Source: Selenomonadaceae bacterium (GTDB lineage Bacteria; Bacillota; Negativicutes; Selenomonadales; Selenomonadaceae). From it: DNA of 64,000 nt. The position numbers and the translations under genes were made by a program. The stretch lies in the NCBI GenBank assembly GCA_017484005.1, contig JAFUTY010000050.1:59216-123215 (forward strand), in the 5' to 3' direction. Under the pieces are notes generated by a model. The model saw only the letters and a program-made list of their open reading frames with translations. It ran no database searches and was not told the origin of the DNA. Position 1 is the first letter of the stretch, and each line of letters opens with the position of its first letter. This document shows, piece after piece, positions 20,132 to 27,671 of this stretch.

Positions 20132-21352
20132 TCAGCCATGGAGCACATTCGCCGGCTCAAGCGATAACAGACTTCGAATCGCTGGAATGCTCGCGAGCAG
20201 TAAAACGAGAATCATGAGCGCGCTGACAATTGGAATCACGACAAGATTATTTGCAATTCCAGAACCGAAAACTGTCTGTCCAATGATTTGCGCTAAACCT
20301 AATCCTAGAAAATATCCCGCGATTCCTCCAAAAATTCCAGCGATGAAAATTTCTGCAAGGACTAATAAAATCACGCCGAGATTTGTTGCACCGATCGCTT
20401 TGAGAAGTCCCAGCTCTCTTGAACATTCAATGATATTCGCACTGACAAGATTCGAGACTCCCAGCGCCGCGGAAAGTAAACTCAAAATCGTGATAAGTAA
20501 CATTAATAATTGAGTTTTATCGAGAATTTTTCCTTCAGATTCCGCGATTTGTCTGACTGGGCGGGCGGAAGAATTCGAAATGACTTCTTCGATTTGATAC
20601 GCAATCGATGAAACGTAAGCCGTACAATACCAAATCTCTCGTTCCTGCTGCGATAACAGATTTGGATTTTCTGCCGCCTTCCGAGCCAAATCATTTTCCG
20701 GAGTCGTTATCGCACTGACTTCGATGCTCCCGATTTTCCCCGGCAGATTTTCGAGCGATTGAACTATCGGGAGATTTGCAAGAATCGAATCATCCTCAAT
20801 CCCGCCGCCCTCGACAATCCCGACGATTTCGAGATTCTCGATTCGATCTCCAAGTTTCAAATTTTTTTCTGCAGCTAAATTTTTCCCGACGAGAATTTCA
20901 TTCGTTCCATCGACAGGATACCGCCCATCGATTTGCCACCATGACTTCATCGGTTCAATTCCAGTTTCAAACGAATCGCCAGTCGGCAGTGTCATTTTAT
21001 GATTGAACCACGTTCCGATTATCGGCATCGAATCGAGCGAGCCTTCGAGACTTGGTGCAAAAGCTACAATATTATTCGTCCAAAAAATCGTTCGAATTTT
21101 GCCGAGCTCCTCCTCGTTCAAATATTCGCGCGAATCGAGCCCATAAATATCTTTGAGCACCGTGGAATTTTTTGGAGTCACAATGATATTTGCGCCATAT
21201 GCTTTCAATTCTTGATTCACTTTGTCGCCGACATCGAAAAGACAATTGAGCATCGCGGACGCTAATGAAACTCCGAGCGCGACAGTCAATGCAATTAATG
21301 CAAATCGATTCCGCTGACGAATCAACGCGCCTTTCACCATCTGCCAAAACAT
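20132..21352 (-). CDS. FtsX/MacB-type ABC permease (second subunit)
   Basis: A 406-residue permease with the same layout as the downstream paralog: N-terminal helix ALIALTVALGVSLASAML, a large extracytoplasmic domain, and three C-terminal helices with SRELGLLKAIGATNLG as the ATPase-contacting motif. GAGGTGAG precedes ATG 21352. The two permeases share only weak similarity outside the helices, so they are likely a heterodimer, as with Cj1661/Cj1662. Confidence 0.87.
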   Translation of the reverse strand: MFWQMVKGALIRQRNRFALIALTVALGVSLASAMLNCLFDVGDKVNQELKAYGANIIVTPKNSTVLKDIYGLDSREYLNEEELGKIRTIFWTNNIVAFAPSLEGSLDSMPIIGTWFNHKMTLPTGDSFETGIEPMKSWWQIDGRYPVDGTNEILVGKNLAAEKNLKLGDRIENLEIVGIVEGGGIEDDSILANLPIVQSLENLPGKIGSIEVSAITTPENDLARKAAENPNLLSQQEREIWYCTAYVSSIAYQIEEVISNSSARPVRQIAESEGKILDKTQLLMLLITILSLLSAALGVSNLVSANIIECSRELGLLKAIGATNLGVILLVLAEIFIAGIFGGIAGYFLGLGLAQIIGQTVFGSGIANNLVVIPIVSALMILVLLLASIPAIRSLLSLEPANVLHG

Positions 21353-21361
21353 TTTCTCACC

Positions 21362-22606
21362 TCACTTGAAAATCCGAGCATTTTTCTCAAGTTCAGACTG
21401 CGGAACTCTCAAATTCCCTTCCGCGATTGAATATTCGATCGGAATTGGATTGCAGCCGCCCTTCGTTCCAATCGTCGCTTTATTCATTTGAACATCGCAC
21501 AATTTGCAAATGACTTGATTATCGCGTTCATAATATCCAGTCACGCCGCAGATATCACATGCATCGAGCCCAACTCCATAATTCGAGCCGCCTTTGAGAA
21601 TCACGATGAATCTGACCTGCTCGCCTTCCGATGCTCGATAGACGAATCGATGCAGATGTCCGTCTTGAATTTTTTCCAAAGGCACATCGATTTGTCCCGA
21701 AACTGCTTCGACTGGAATCGCTTCGACGATCTCCGGTTTTGCATTCGCGATATAACTTCCAAACGTTGACGATAGAATCATCAAAGCGAGCGAGAGGATC
21801 ACTCCAAATCCCCAGCGGCGTTTATGAATCGCGCGCGAGAGAATCAATCGATACTCGGCAGGATTCGAATTCTCGGGACGATTTGGTTTCGGCTGTGAAA
21901 ACAGCGTTATCGGAACGACTAACACTGCCGCGAAAATCACGAATATCAGCCAGGATTTTCGATCGATTATCGGCGCGGCGAGTTCAAAGAGTGTCATGTT
22001 TGTGATGAATCCCCGCGCCAATGAAACTTGAATCAGAAATAAAAGCTGCTGAATCATGCACGCGCCGATTTGAACTGCAAAGACGAATTTCAATCTTTGA
22101 TCATTGAGAGCATCAGCCGCTTTGAAAATCAGAAACGCCGCTAGGAATGAAAAAAATCCTCCGAGGATGAATCCACCGATCTTTGTCCAAAAATTGAGCG
22201 TCGAAAAATCTCCAACTGCTGAAGTCACCGCGCCGACTGGCAGCAGCCACAATTCCATTCCGTGATATAGAAATAGAGTTAGAGCTGTGACTGAAATTGC
22301 GATGCTGAATGCTCGATTGAATTTTCGTTTGAACAATAAAATCAGAATTGCGATTTCGCCGATGAATGCTGCAAGCGTCGAAATCATCTCGAACATCTCG
22401 CGAGAGACTGCATTTCGAGTTCCAACTCTAACAGCGATAACAAAAATCGAAATCCAAAATCCACATTTGATCGCTTTCACAAAATTTTTTCTAAAATTTT
22501 CCGCGGGAAGCCGATTGAGAATCACAAGTAAAATTGCTAATGGAACTCCGAGCGTCAATCCCTCTTCCATTGCAGGAATAAAAATTTTGAGAAATGTTTG
22601 TAACAA
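21362..22606 (-). CDS. DUF2318 iron-sulfur-like membrane protein
   Basis: About 414 residues: eight or so membrane helices with an N-terminal MEEGLTLGVPLAI that resembles the REGLE motif of FTR1 permeases, then a C-terminal DUF2318 domain with CDICG, CKLCDVQMN and GGCNPIPI, a set of Cys that could bind metal or a cluster. It sits where Cj1660-type genes sit in the Campylobacter p19 locus. TTG at 22606 is favoured because AGGAGG lies 7 bases upstream; a GTG at 22612 abuts that site. The role may be redox chemistry on the transported iron (inference). Confidence 0.8.
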   Translation of the reverse strand: MLQTFLKIFIPAMEEGLTLGVPLAILLVILNRLPAENFRKNFVKAIKCGFWISIFVIAVRVGTRNAVSREMFEMISTLAAFIGEIAILILLFKRKFNRAFSIAISVTALTLFLYHGMELWLLPVGAVTSAVGDFSTLNFWTKIGGFILGGFFSFLAAFLIFKAADALNDQRLKFVFAVQIGACMIQQLLFLIQVSLARGFITNMTLFELAAPIIDRKSWLIFVIFAAVLVVPITLFSQPKPNRPENSNPAEYRLILSRAIHKRRWGFGVILSLALMILSSTFGSYIANAKPEIVEAIPVEAVSGQIDVPLEKIQDGHLHRFVYRASEGEQVRFIVILKGGSNYGVGLDACDICGVTGYYERDNQVICKLCDVQMNKATIGTKGGCNPIPIEYSIAEGNLRVPQSELEKNARIFK

Positions 22607-22624
22607 TTTCACACCTCCTCAATG

Positions 22625-22655
22625 CAAAAAAGAGACGAACAAATCGCTCGCCTCT
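22625..22655 (-). terminator. Attenuator-like hairpin between p19 and the DUF2318 gene
   Basis: On the minus strand AGAGGCGA pairs with TCGTCTCT and is followed by six T, then GGAGG. Lying inside the iron operon, it could lower expression of the membrane and ABC genes relative to the abundant periplasmic P19. Confidence 0.65.
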
Positions 22656-22677
22656 AAAAAATTTTTTGATTCAGTTA

Positions 22678-23241
22678 TTACCATGCATGCGGGACATAAT
22701 TGAAGTCCCAAGTCATTTTGACCGGCTTTTTCCAAAATCTTCCAGGCACACCAGTTTCAGAATCAGTATGCAGCGCGTATCCATTTTCAGCCGGAGAATG
22801 GAATTCGAATTCACATTTATACATGCCCATGCCCATCAGTTTAACATTCGCGCCATAATGAGGACCATCGTCTGCGCTCATTGGCATGAAAGTTCCTTCG
22901 ATTGATTCGCCCGTCGAAACTTTGGTGAATTTATATTTGACTGTCATGTATGGAATCCATTCGCCAACACCGAAGCCGCATTCATTTCCTTCCGTCGCAT
23001 GAATATCGGTTTCGATGTGAATATCTGCTTGATCCGGCGGGAGCATCATGCCGGCTGGATCCATCGGCACAGGTTGAAAATACACCAGCGCGACGTTGAA
23101 ATGATTTTCTGTATCCTCCTGCTCGTCGCCGATTGGATATTCCTGAAATCCTGCCGCCATCGCTGGAGCATTAAACGCGAATAGAGCTGCACTCGCCGCG
23201 GCAGCTGCTAACATCGATTTGAGTTTTTTGGAAAGAGACAT
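22678..23241 (-). CDS. Periplasmic iron-binding protein P19/FetP/Tp34 family
   Basis: A 187-residue secreted protein: signal peptide MSLSKKL...APAMAAGFQE with cleavage near residue 31, then the P19 immunoglobulin-like fold. Metal-ligand elements typical of the family are visible: EYPIGDEQ, MDPAGMMLPP, DIHIETDIHATEGN and MSADDGPHYGANVKL. In Campylobacter and E. coli (FetP) it binds Cu and Fe and works with an FTR1 permease. ATG 23241 has AGGAGG upstream. It follows ftr1 directly and is followed by an attenuator. Confidence 0.9.
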   Translation of the reverse strand: MSLSKKLKSMLAAAAASAALFAFNAPAMAAGFQEYPIGDEQEDTENHFNVALVYFQPVPMDPAGMMLPPDQADIHIETDIHATEGNECGFGVGEWIPYMTVKYKFTKVSTGESIEGTFMPMSADDGPHYGANVKLMGMGMYKCEFEFHSPAENGYALHTDSETGVPGRFWKKPVKMTWDFNYVPHAW

Positions 23242-23278
23242 TGATAATTCCTCCTTGGAAAAAATTTCTATTTGCAAA

Positions 23279-24493
23279 TCAAGCAGCCGCCTCAGTGTGA
23301 GATTCCTTCGACTGCCGTGATTGATAATAGACAAACGTCGCGATTCCGAGAATCAACAGCGCGAATTGAATTCCGAGCGTCTCGAATGTTGGATAGATTC
23401 CGAGCACATCGATAGTCGGGATAATTGAATTTTCGATTTGAGTTGTCGCAAGAATTCCGCCTTCTTGGAGCTCTCGAATTCCTCCGCCTGCAAAACTCAC
23501 CGCAAGGAGATACATCAAAATGCTCGTGAACATGAAAAATGGTCGGAGTGGAATTCTCAAAATTCCTCGCTGCATAACGAAGAAGATCAATGCAATTGCA
23601 ACACATCCCGCCGCAAATCCAAACCAGATCATTTCGACGTCGTTCGATGCATTGTTAAAAAGTGCTTGATAAAACAGAATCACTTCAGCTCCCTCGCGAT
23701 AGACTGCCAAGAATGCTGCGAGAGCCAATGCTTTAGCTTTTCCAGTCGTGAGAGTTTTGTCAACCATTCCCTGGATGTAGTCTTTCCATGCATTCGCGTT
23801 CGATTTTCCGCCGAGCCATGCACTCGTCGCGATTAAAACTACAACCGCGAATAGAGCTGTTGCACCTTCCAAAACTTCACGGCTCGCTCCAGCTGCTGTC
23901 GCCTCGAGAACTGATTCGAATAAATATGCCGTGACAAAACTTGCAATTATCGCGGCAATCATTGCGTTATAAACTGTGTCGAGATGTTTTTCATTACCGC
24001 TCCGCTGGAGGTATGCAATTATCGCGACAAGAACTAGAATCGCCTCGAGTCCCTCGCGAAGTAAAATCAAAAATGCTGGTAAAAATGATGCCCATCCACC
24101 GCGTCCAAGATTTGCAGTTTCAAGAGCCGTCGTGCTTTCATAAATCATCGAGACGAGAGTTTCAGCTTGTTCATGAACCTGTTCGGAAGTCACAGTTTCA
24201 TCGAGCATAAATTTTTTCAGTTTATAGAATTGATATTCTGTGAGATTTGCAGTCTTTGCCGAGATTCCCATGTTGACTGCAGACTCGAGCCCGTCTTTCT
24301 CGTAAATTCCATAATATGCATCGTTGACTTTTTCCTTAGCTCCGCGGCGATCTCCCGAGTCGAAAATTGCCAATGACTGCTGAATTGTTTGATCGATTCG
24401 CGCACCGATCTCACTCCATTTTGGAGCGGCTTCAGCTTGAATCGAAGAAATCGAAACCAAAATCGCGAGAAGGAATAGAACAAATCGCTTCAT
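23279..24493 (-). CDS. FTR1/FetM-type iron permease with periplasmic domain
   Basis: A 404-residue permease: signal peptide (1-22), a helical extracytoplasmic domain (about 23-130), then seven helices. The two iron-binding REXXE motifs are intact: LLREGLEAILVLV (about residue 145) and YREGAEVILFY (about 265). The C-terminus ends SHTEAAA. It probably carries ferric or ferrous iron across the inner membrane with P19. It lies 13 bases after tonB, so it may be transcribed from the tonB promoter. Confidence 0.92.
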   Translation of the reverse strand: MKRFVLFLLAILVSISSIQAEAAPKWSEIGARIDQTIQQSLAIFDSGDRRGAKEKVNDAYYGIYEKDGLESAVNMGISAKTANLTEYQFYKLKKFMLDETVTSEQVHEQAETLVSMIYESTTALETANLGRGGWASFLPAFLILLREGLEAILVLVAIIAYLQRSGNEKHLDTVYNAMIAAIIASFVTAYLFESVLEATAAGASREVLEGATALFAVVVLIATSAWLGGKSNANAWKDYIQGMVDKTLTTGKAKALALAAFLAVYREGAEVILFYQALFNNASNDVEMIWFGFAAGCVAIALIFFVMQRGILRIPLRPFFMFTSILMYLLAVSFAGGGIRELQEGGILATTQIENSIIPTIDVLGIYPTFETLGIQFALLILGIATFVYYQSRQSKESHTEAAA

Positions 24494-24506
24494 TACATGT
24501 GCCTCC

Positions 24507-25322
24507 TCACTTCAATTTTCTAAAGTCGAAAGTGATAATTCGATCGCATTCCATTGGCTTGCCGTTTTGATCGATCGCCGGCTTGAAAGTCCATTGTTTA
24601 GCTGCATTCATCGCAACGTTATCAACCAAAATTCTTCCGGATTTGCGCATGACTTTCACTTTTTTAACCGTGCCATCAGTTCCAATCGTCGCGGCAACTG
24701 ATACATAGCCGCCGAATTGAATTCCGCCTTTTGGAGGATAAACTTCATTCAAGACAATCGGCGGCTCGATCATCTGTTGCTTTGTCGAGACATTCGATTC
24801 CGGTTTTTTCTCGATTTTCGATTCGAGTTCAGATTTCAGCTTTTCGAGATCATCTTGAGTCGGCTCTTCAACCTTTGCTTCGATCTTTTCAACTTCCGGC
24901 TCTGGATTTTTCACCGGCTCGATTTTTTCCGGCTCAGGCTGAATCGATTCTTCAATCGGCTTGGGATCTGGTTTGAATTTTTCAACGACAGCCGGCTCAG
25001 GAATTTCATATTTTGGAAGTTCCGGCAGCGGCTCGACAACATATGGCGCGACATATAATTCAGGTATCACGACTGGATCTGGAATTGCGACCGGCTCAGG
25101 AATTTCTTCGACGACTAATTCAGCCGCCTCGACAACCGATTCTTCCGCTAAACTCACATCGATCCACTCGATTTCATCAATGATCGGAAGTTTTGGTTCT
25201 GGAAGAATTTTTGGAAGTATGAATGCCACTCCCATCCAGCCGACAAAGTGAATCGCGATTGCTGCTGTCACCGTTGACCGCCAATAACTTCGATAATTTT
25301 TCATGGAACTTCGAAGAATCAA
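24507..25322 (-). CDS. tonB: TonB-family energy transducer
   Basis: About 271 residues: a cytoplasmic stub, one membrane helix (about 20-40, IHFVGWMGVAFILP), a long Pro/Glu/Lys-rich spacer (about 60-175, with EPEPVKNPEPEVEK-like repeats), and the C-terminal TonB domain with GYVSVAATIGTDGTVKKVKV and AMNAAKQWTFKPAIDQNGKP. It transmits proton-motive force to outer-membrane receptors. TTG 25322 has GGAGGG 7 bases upstream; an ATG six codons later lacks one. A terminator and a Fur-like box separate it from exbD. Confidence 0.9.
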   Translation of the reverse strand: MILRSSMKNYRSYWRSTVTAAIAIHFVGWMGVAFILPKILPEPKLPIIDEIEWIDVSLAEESVVEAAELVVEEIPEPVAIPDPVVIPELYVAPYVVEPLPELPKYEIPEPAVVEKFKPDPKPIEESIQPEPEKIEPVKNPEPEVEKIEAKVEEPTQDDLEKLKSELESKIEKKPESNVSTKQQMIEPPIVLNEVYPPKGGIQFGGYVSVAATIGTDGTVKKVKVMRKSGRILVDNVAMNAAKQWTFKPAIDQNGKPMECDRIITFDFRKLK

Positions 25323-25355
25323 ATCAAATCCCTCCTCAAAATTTACATACGCTTT

Positions 25356-25370
25356 TGAATTTCATTCTCA
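25356..25370 (-). promoter_or_regulatory. Fur-box-like operator upstream of tonB
   Basis: On the minus strand TGAGAATGAAATTCA agrees with the Fur 7-1-7 consensus TGATAATNATTATCA at 10 of 14 positions. A possible TTGAGA - 16 bases - TATGTA promoter overlaps it. The half-site TGAGAAT recurs upstream of exbB. Confidence 0.4.
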
Positions 25371-25380
25371 ATTCACGATC

Positions 25381-25420
25381 AAAAAAATTCGGAAGTCTTC
25401 CTCTGCTCAGGAAAACTTCC
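25381..25420 (-). terminator. Terminator between exbD and tonB
   Basis: On the minus strand GGAAGTTTTCC pairs with GGAAGACTTCC (11 pairs, one G-U) around an 8-base loop and is followed by GAATTTTTTT. It would end or attenuate exbBD transcripts before tonB. Confidence 0.8.
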
Positions 25421-25424
25421 ATGA

Positions 25425-25835
25425 TTAATGTTTGATCTCCGTTGCGATTGAAACATGTCTCGCGCCGGATTTTTTGAGGAGATCGAGAACCGAAACTACA
25501 TTTTCATATTTGGAATTTTTGTCGCCCATCAGTAAAAAGATTGTCGCTGTATCTGCGGCGAGAGTGTCATGTACTCGCTGCGGAAGATTTTCAGACTGCA
25601 TCGTGTCTTTCTCGAACAAAATTTCGCCCGTCGACAGCACTGTTATCGGTACAACTCTCGGGCGAGTTTCCTGCGTCGCCTGTTCAGCCTGCGGAAGACT
25701 CACTTGAATCGAATTCGTTTGCACCATGTAAATCGTGCTGATCATGAAAAAGACGAGGAGAAACAGCATGATGTCAATCATTGGAATAATCATGACGAGC
25801 GGCTGCTGATTCTCTCGAAAATCACGTCGCCTCAT
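25425..25835 (-). CDS. exbD: ExbD/TolR-family proton-channel protein
   Basis: A 136-residue protein with one N-terminal membrane helix that holds the essential Asp (MIDIMLFLLVFFMIST; Asp at about residue 20) and a periplasmic domain (about 45-136) with ILFEKDTMQ and SGARHVSIATE. With ExbB it forms the motor that energises TonB. Its start overlaps the end of exbB by 14 bases. Confidence 0.9.
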   Translation of the reverse strand: MRRRDFRENQQPLVMIIPMIDIMLFLLVFFMISTIYMVQTNSIQVSLPQAEQATQETRPRVVPITVLSTGEILFEKDTMQSENLPQRVHDTLAADTATIFLLMGDKNSKYENVVSVLDLLKKSGARHVSIATEIKH

Positions 25836-26547
25836 AATATCCCTCGCCCGCTTGAATCGGATCTTTCAAATCGAGATCCTCTTTCGGTTTTGGATTTGAT
25901 TTTGGATTTTGATTCTGATTTCGAGCTTGATTTGCTTGAATCATGATTTGTTTTTGAATTCCGCCCAAAACGATCGCTGAAGTTTTTTCCAAAATCGCTA
26001 AAATTTCATCCAATTTTTGAGCGAAATATGTATGAACGATCAATGCAAAAATCGCTACACAAAGTCCAGTTGCTGTCGCGATTAATGCCTCGCCGATTCC
26101 CCCAGTTATCGCGAGAGGCTGTCCGGCTTGCAGATTGAAAATGCTGAACGATTCAATCATTCCGGAAATCGTTCCGAGAAGTCCGAGCAATGGTGCGAGA
26201 GTTACAATCATCGAAAGATAATTGAGTCTCGCGCGAAGTTCCATTGCTGATTCCGCGAATGCAGTATCGAGAGACAGCTCAACATTTTCTCCATTGACTG
26301 CCGCATCGATTCCAGATTTTGCAACAAATCCAACCGAACTTTCCTCGCGATTGCAAATTTCGATGCAGGATCGAAAATCTCCACGCTTCAAAAAATCCGA
26401 AAGCTTTGTCAAAAAATCTTCCGCGTTTGAAGATGCATAATGATAGAAACGAAATCTCTCGATTCCAATTGCCGCAACAGCTATCGAACTCAAGAGGAGG
26501 AGATACATCACTGGACCGCCTTTTTCAAATAAATTCAACGCGTCCAA
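25822..26547 (-). CDS. exbB: ExbB/TolQ/MotA-family proton-channel protein
   Basis: A 241-residue protein with three membrane helices (about 14-30, 110-140 with APLLGLLGTISGMIESF, and 148-172 with GIGEALIATATGLCVAIFAL), the ExbB/TolQ signature. The C-terminus is an Asn/Gln/Lys/Pro-rich tail. TTG start at 26547. It is first in the iron-uptake cluster; the promoter and a Fur-like box lie immediately upstream. Confidence 0.9.
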   Translation of the reverse strand: MDALNLFEKGGPVMYLLLLSSIAVAAIGIERFRFYHYASSNAEDFLTKLSDFLKRGDFRSCIEICNREESSVGFVAKSGIDAAVNGENVELSLDTAFAESAMELRARLNYLSMIVTLAPLLGLLGTISGMIESFSIFNLQAGQPLAITGGIGEALIATATGLCVAIFALIVHTYFAQKLDEILAILEKTSAIVLGGIQKQIMIQANQARNQNQNPKSNPKPKEDLDLKDPIQAGEGYYEAT

Positions 26548-26568
26548 TTCATCACTTCCAATTCGAAT

Positions 26569-26583
26569 TAAAAACCATTCTCA
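26569..26583 (-). promoter_or_regulatory. Fur-box-like operator upstream of exbB
   Basis: Minus strand TGAGAATGGTTTTTA, 10 of 14 matches to the 7-1-7 Fur consensus. It lies just downstream of the predicted -10, near the transcription start, a good place for repression. Confidence 0.35.
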
Positions 26584-26595
26584 AAATTCTTCGAG

Positions 26596-26624
26596 AGAAT
26601 AACACGCGAATCTGAAAGATTCAA
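26596..26624 (-). promoter_or_regulatory. Sigma-A-like promoter of the exbB operon
   Basis: Minus strand TTGAAT (26619-26624), 17-base spacer, TATTCT (26596-26601). Confidence 0.5.
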
Positions 26625-26660
26625 GTCGAGAAAAAATTTTTGGATCTGCCGAGAGAAATT

Positions 26661-26687
26661 TTAGATTTCGAAAAAATCTTGCGATAA
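26661..26687 (+). promoter_or_regulatory. Sigma-28 (FliA/SigD)-like promoter of the flagellin gene
   Basis: TTAGATTT, 11-base spacer, TGCGATAA, compared with the sigma-28 consensus TAAAGTTT-N11-GCCGATAA (5 of 8 and 6 of 8 matches). It is 67 bases before the start codon of a flagellin, as expected for a late flagellar gene. Confidence 0.5.
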
Positions 26688-26753
26688 ATATTCAGCGATG
26701 TATAATCCATCGCGAAGGAAGAATTTTCATGAATTTTAGAAAGGGTGATCCAT

Positions 26754-27602
26754 ATGGCGGGAATCGGTGGAGTTTCATCTTCGCTGAACACTTTGAATCG
26801 AGTCAACAGTCAGTATAGTAGCACTTTGAACAAGATTGCGACTGGTTCAAACGTTCCTTCAGCGAAATACAGCCCAAGTACTTACGCAATTTCTCAACGC
26901 ATGAGTGTAAACATCAGCTCAATTCATCAGAGCCATCAAAACACTCAAAACTCCAATTCGATGATGAAAACTGCGGAAGGTGCAGTTAGCAACACCGTCG
27001 ACATTCTCAAAAGCATCAAACAATCTTTGATCAACGCGGCAAACGATACAAATACCGGTTCAGATCGCGAAACAATTCAACAGACAATCGAGCAATCTCT
27101 CGCGCAAATCAATGAAAATGCTGGCGTTCAATACAACGGCATGACTCTCCTCGATGGAACTCGTTCGACTTCTGTTAATGCTGGAGTCGGTGGAGATACC
27201 AATTTACACTTTGGAGATATGACTTCTACTGGACTCGGTTTGACTGATTCTGAAGGAAATTCTCTTATCAGTGCGACGAGCAATATCGAGGATTCAATTG
27301 CGCGCGTTGATTCAGCTATCGAAACTGCATCAGCTCAACAAAGCAACATCCAATCTTCACTCGAGGCATCTCTCGATGAAATCACATCGCTCGGAGCTCA
27401 ACAGGCTCGTCTCGATTTCCAAGCAGAAAATTACATGACAATGGAAGAGAATGAGGCAAATTCACTCTCAACTCTTAGCGATGCAGATCTCGCGAAGGAA
27501 ATCACGAATCTCCGTAGCCAAGACACTCAACAACAACTCGCTCTATATACTCTTCGCATGGAAAATCAAAATCGTTCCAATATCCTCAGTCTCCTCCAAT
27601 AA
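26754..27602 (+). CDS. Short, divergent flagellin
   Basis: A 282-residue flagellin-like filament protein. The N-terminal D0/D1 part has alternating helix heptads (ASTLNKIATGS... YAISQRM) where typical flagellins read LSSGLRINSAKDDAAG; here the DDAAG motif is replaced. The central D2/D3 region is almost absent, with a short beta part around QYNGMTLLDGTRS. The C-terminal D1/D0 has DADLAKEITNLRSQ and ends RSNILSLLQ, the flagellin-type tail. ATG 26754 has AAGGGTG upstream. A sigma-28-like promoter precedes it and a terminator follows. Confidence 0.82.
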   Translation: MAGIGGVSSSLNTLNRVNSQYSSTLNKIATGSNVPSAKYSPSTYAISQRMSVNISSIHQSHQNTQNSNSMMKTAEGAVSNTVDILKSIKQSLINAANDTNTGSDRETIQQTIEQSLAQINENAGVQYNGMTLLDGTRSTSVNAGVGGDTNLHFGDMTSTGLGLTDSEGNSLISATSNIEDSIARVDSAIETASAQQSNIQSSLEASLDEITSLGAQQARLDFQAENYMTMEENEANSLSTLSDADLAKEITNLRSQDTQQQLALYTLRMENQNRSNILSLLQ

Positions 27603-27617
27603 TTTTTTATCCACAAA

Positions 27618-27665
27618 CAAAAAAAGAGATCCGGAGATCACAACGATCTTCGGATCTTTTTTTGT
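27618..27665. terminator. Bidirectional terminator after the flagellin gene
   Basis: gatccggagatc / gatcttcggatc hairpin with A run and T run, ending GTTCGGAA. Shared with the convergent 646-codon gene. Confidence 0.85.
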
Positions 27666-27671
27666 TCGGAA

